Shown here piece by piece: positions 30,620-33,410 of a stretch of DNA of 33,410 nucleotides. The stretch is from assembly GCA_947176075.1 (NCBI GenBank), contig CAMWPG010000010.1:1-33410 (forward strand), in the 5' to 3' direction. A model generated the notes under the pieces. That model was given only the letters and a program-made list of their open reading frames with translations. It ran no database searches and was not told the origin of the DNA. This DNA is from an uncultured Ruminococcus sp. (GTDB lineage: Bacteria; Bacillota; Clostridia; Oscillospirales; Ruminococcaceae). The first letter of the stretch is position 1. Every line of letters begins with the position of its first letter. A program made the position numbers and the translations under genes.

Positions 30620-33328
30620 TTATTCGCTTGATTCATCAGTATTTTGAGTAGGTGCCTCTGTTACAGGAGGAATTGTCTCCGTATAAGTTGTAGCAGGTAC
30701 TCCTGAAGTTGTGCTGCCAGTGCTGCCGACGCCAGTAGTTGTTGCTACTGTTGTTGTAAGCTTCCAGCAATCTACACATTTAGGTGCATTGGATGATTTC
30801 CAGTAGCCCACTCCTGCTGTAGGACAATTTACATTTGCAATCTTACCGGATCTCTTGCATACATTTCCAGTAACAACACTGTCACAGGCAGGATATGAAG
30901 CGTTGGATTTCAGCTTATTTGCATACTCTCCAATAGCATTATACCATACCTGGGCAGATCTCAAAGAGCTTGGAAGTGAATATCGTCCCGGATAGCCTAT
31001 CCATACACCGCTTACAAAATCCTCTGTAAGTCCTACAAAGGTAAGGTCTGTCCAATCCTCAGAAGTACCGGTCTTGCCTGCAACGTGCTTATTTTCAAGC
31101 TTTGCAGGAGAAGCAGTACCTGTATTGACAACATTCTGAAGCAGCTGGTTCATAACATAAGCAGTTTCCTCGCCTACTACCTTTCTCGGACTGCCGTCAT
31201 CCTCATAAACCACCGTATCCGTACCTTGTACTACCTTGCTTACGATGTGAGCATTATAATAAGTTCCGCCGTTTCCATAAGGAATATAGCCGTTCACAAG
31301 ATTTTGAAGTGTAATACCATAGGTCAGTGCACCTACAGACAACGGAGATATAGCATTATCTGTAAGACCATCCGGCGATGAAGTAGAAAGCTTTAGACCC
31401 ATTTTTTCAGTAGCGAATCCGAAAACTGCCTGCGGCGACAGATCATTGCAGATCTTAGCAGAAACTGTATTGAGCGATCTTGCAAGTGCATCTGCAACAG
31501 AGACATTATCATGCGAATAATTGCCGCTGTAGCTGTCCATTCCGTAATTTATAGGCCAGTCCTCACCGCCTATTTGTGTAAGAGGCGAATCCTCTATCAT
31601 AGTTCCCCAGTGAATCCGGTCATTTTCAAGTCCCAGGCCATATGCTGCCAGAGGCTTTATTGTAGATCCTGGCTGACGAGTTTCTCTTGTGGCATAGCTC
31701 CAGCCAAGCGATATCTTCTTTTCGCCTATGCTGCCAACTACTGCACGAATACTTCCGTCATAATTCATTGCAATAAATGCAGATTCAGGATATTCTATTT
31801 CGTCAACTGTATACTGACCATCACCGTTAGGATCGCCGTAATGTGCAACAGATGATGATTCCATCAAATTATCAAGCTTTTTATACCTTTTCTCAACATA
31901 ATCCTGCATATCCATATCTACAGTTGTATAAAGACGATATCCTCCAGCATTTATACGCTCAACAGCCTCTTGCAAAGAAATATTATACATATCCTGCAAA
32001 TATCCTGCAAACTCATATATTGCTGCATCGACCACCCAGCTTGTGGCAGAAGCGGAAAGATAAGGATTATCGTCATCATCAGGATGAAGTTCCTTATATT
32101 CATCTGAATTTCTGAATACAAGCTTCTCAGTCATAGCTGATTGATATTCATCATAGGTTATCGCACCGTTTTCATACATCTGTTCAAGAACGTAATACTG
32201 ACGGTTCTTGTTCGCTTTTTCTCCTGTATTTATCCATTCGCCTGTTTCCTCATCCTGCGTTTCGGCAAAAGGATTAAGAACTTCAGGACTTTTAGGAATA
32301 GCCGCCAAACAAGCAGCCTCTGCAACACTGAGTTCAGAAACATTTTTTCCGAAATATTTTAAGGATGCACCCTGAATACCGTTTGTAGCTCCTCCAAATC
32401 CGATATAATTAAGATAGCTCTCCAATATCTCATCCTTAGAATAGTTCTTTTCAAGCTCCATGGCACGGAAAATTTCACGTATTTTACGTGAAGGCGACTG
32501 CACATCATCTCCTGTAATATTCTTTACCAGCTGCTGTGTAATGGTAGAACCTCCGATATTTGTATCGTAAATATGCAGGAACATATTTGCAAACGAATAA
32601 AATGTTCTCTTATAGTCAACACCATCATGCAAATAAAAATGTCCATCCTCAGCATATACAAAAGCATCTCTTACGTGCTGAGGAATATCCGAGATCTTTA
32701 CAGGCACACGCTCAGAAGAATTATTCACCTCATACAGACAAACTTCTTCACCTTTTGCATCATTTGCATAAACATAGGTGTTATATTGAAGCTCAAGCTC
32801 CTCAATAGTTACGGATGAAACCTCATCCTTAAAGTCCATTACATATACAGTCAAAGCTGTAACAACTATAGCTCCCGTAATTATGCATATAAGGAAAAGA
32901 GACATAATTGTGGTTATAAAAATAGAAAATGCGTTTCTCAGCCCCGGATGCCGGCGCACCTTTGCCGATGCAAGGCTTCCTTTATAATACGGATACTCAG
33001 GAGTACCTGTCGGCGGCTTATTTCGTATCTCCTCGTCTGTTTCCTTTCTATACCCACCGTGGAGCGTTGAATTATTCACAGCTGATGGATTTGGCTTTTT
33101 TGGAACCGGTGCATCGGACTGTGATACATTATTTTTAACAGCATAATTTTCACCGGATATTTTTTTAGTATTTCTGCGCAGTGATTTATTCTCCTCGTTC
33201 CTTCTGTTTTTGGATTTTTGAGGATTATTTACTGCAGATCTTCTTCTCTGTGCTTCTGAAGCTCTTCTTTCAGCAGGTTTTTTTCCGTTATTCTTAAAAT
33301 TGCCGCTGTTTGATTTTTTATTTTCCAT
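30620..33328 (-). CDS. Bifunctional penicillin-binding protein 1A (glycosyltransferase/transpeptidase)
   Basis: This 902-residue class A PBP polymerises and cross-links peptidoglycan. It has a long basic, disordered cytoplasmic tail (1-130), a membrane segment (about 135-162), a GT51 domain (about 200-370, with catalytic-type E227-D-G-H-F and GGSTITQQ at 259-266) and a transpeptidase domain with S555-T-I-K558, S618-L-N620 and K752-T-G-T755. The C-terminus has five Cys (815, 824, 835, 851, 854) and a Thr/Ser-rich tail. An EF-hand-like loop, D499-x-N501-x-D503-G to E510, lies just before the transpeptidase domain, unusual for the family. GGAAGGA precedes the ATG. Confidence 0.95.
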   Translation of the reverse strand: MENKKSNSGNFKNNGKKPAERRASEAQRRRSAVNNPQKSKNRRNEENKSLRRNTKKISGENYAVKNNVSQSDAPVPKKPNPSAVNNSTLHGGYRKETDEEIRNKPPTGTPEYPYYKGSLASAKVRRHPGLRNAFSIFITTIMSLFLICIITGAIVVTALTVYVMDFKDEVSSVTIEELELQYNTYVYANDAKGEEVCLYEVNNSSERVPVKISDIPQHVRDAFVYAEDGHFYLHDGVDYKRTFYSFANMFLHIYDTNIGGSTITQQLVKNITGDDVQSPSRKIREIFRAMELEKNYSKDEILESYLNYIGFGGATNGIQGASLKYFGKNVSELSVAEAACLAAIPKSPEVLNPFAETQDEETGEWINTGEKANKNRQYYVLEQMYENGAITYDEYQSAMTEKLVFRNSDEYKELHPDDDDNPYLSASATSWVVDAAIYEFAGYLQDMYNISLQEAVERINAGGYRLYTTVDMDMQDYVEKRYKKLDNLMESSSVAHYGDPNGDGQYTVDEIEYPESAFIAMNYDGSIRAVVGSIGEKKISLGWSYATRETRQPGSTIKPLAAYGLGLENDRIHWGTMIEDSPLTQIGGEDWPINYGMDSYSGNYSHDNVSVADALARSLNTVSAKICNDLSPQAVFGFATEKMGLKLSTSSPDGLTDNAISPLSVGALTYGITLQNLVNGYIPYGNGGTYYNAHIVSKVVQGTDTVVYEDDGSPRKVVGEETAYVMNQLLQNVVNTGTASPAKLENKHVAGKTGTSEDWTDLTFVGLTEDFVSGVWIGYPGRYSLPSSLRSAQVWYNAIGEYANKLKSNASYPACDSVVTGNVCKRSGKIANVNCPTAGVGYWKSSNAPKCVDCWKLTTTVATTTGVGSTGSTTSGVPATTYTETIPPVTEAPTQNTDESSE

Positions 33329-33403
33329 ATGATCTATCCTTCCATAAAGTATGGGCGATACAGTATCAAAACCTCATACGCTGCCGCCAATATATACACT
33401 TTT

Positions 33404-33409
33404 ATTATA
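33404..33409 (-). promoter_or_regulatory. -10 element upstream of the PBP1A gene
   Basis: TATAAT on the minus strand, about 75 bases from the start codon; the matching -35 would fall outside the window. Confidence 0.5.
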
Positions 33410-33410
33410 C

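Noticed and set aside
30598-30636. N-terminal extension of the RNA methyltransferase overlapping the PBP1A gene
   Set aside because: ATG 30597 has a good ribosome site and gives the normal family N-terminus; the extension has neither.
1-33410. tRNA, rRNA, CRISPR array, prophage or full transposase
   Set aside because: No cloverleaf-like sequence, rRNA signature, regularly spaced repeats, integrase or transposase was seen on either strand.

Overview
The window looks like a chromosomal segment of a fibre-degrading, low-GC member of the Clostridia, most likely a Ruminococcus or close Oscillospiraceae relative (inference). The evidence is the Firmicutes gene set (mreBCD with PBP2, zapA with a U32 protein, spoVG, a SpoIIQ-like protein, a BofA-like protein), strong GGAGG ribosome sites, Thr-rich linkers, and dockerin and cohesin-like secreted proteins typical of ruminococcal cellulosome or amylosome systems. 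I found no rRNA, tRNA, CRISPR array, phage or intact transposase.

Layout. 1-2.2 kb (+): a CapA-family lipoprotein and a SpoIIQ-like LytM protein whose ribosome site is buried in a hairpin. 2.2-5.9 kb (-): a methylglyoxal-synthase-family protein, then hisS and aspS. 6-10.8 kb (-): the rod-shape operon mreB-mreC-mreD-PBP2. 10.9-14.3 kb (-): zapA, U32 protein, dut and a DUF4321 protein, with a 165-bp inverted-repeat element between the last two. 14.3-16.2 kb: murC (-) divergent from spoVG (+). 16.3-19.9 kb (-): phosphodiesterase, YfhO-type membrane protein and Nudix hydrolase. 20-21.3 kb (+): three small unrecognised proteins and a BofA-like protein in a tight operon. 21.3-22.3 kb (-): a bacterial RING-finger membrane protein. 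22.4-27.3 kb: a secreted-protein island (cohesin-like/dockerin protein, triple-dockerin protein, dockerin metalloprotease) interrupted by prfB. 27.4-28.7 kb (-): an ECF sigma factor with its probable membrane anti-sigma. 28.7-33.4 kb (-): HAD phosphatase, RlmL-type RNA methyltransferase and a bifunctional PBP1A.

How the genes work together. Most of the window is housekeeping for wall growth and division: MreBCD/PBP2 elongation, ZapA, MurC, PBP1A, and SpoVG, which in relatives tunes cell-wall and capsule genes. Translation is covered by hisS, aspS, prfB and an rRNA methyltransferase. The accessory layer is the dockerin/cohesin-like island. Its two co-transcribed genes look like a surface-assembly module: one product could receive and be received, and the other carries three dockerin modules and no recognised catalytic domain. 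A nearby secreted protease carries one more dockerin.

The best candidates for something undescribed are: (i) the cohesin-like/split-dockerin plus triple-dockerin gene pair; (ii) a dispersed 165-bp element with terminal inverted repeats, with related ends at 1-33 and near 27460; (iii) a 37-bp hairpin repeat present twice with a compensatory stem change; (iv) a methylglyoxal-synthase homologue lacking three expected active-site residues; (v) the SD-sequestering hairpin of the SpoIIQ-like gene; and (vi) an EF-hand-like loop in PBP1A. All family calls are by eye from motifs; no database search was run.
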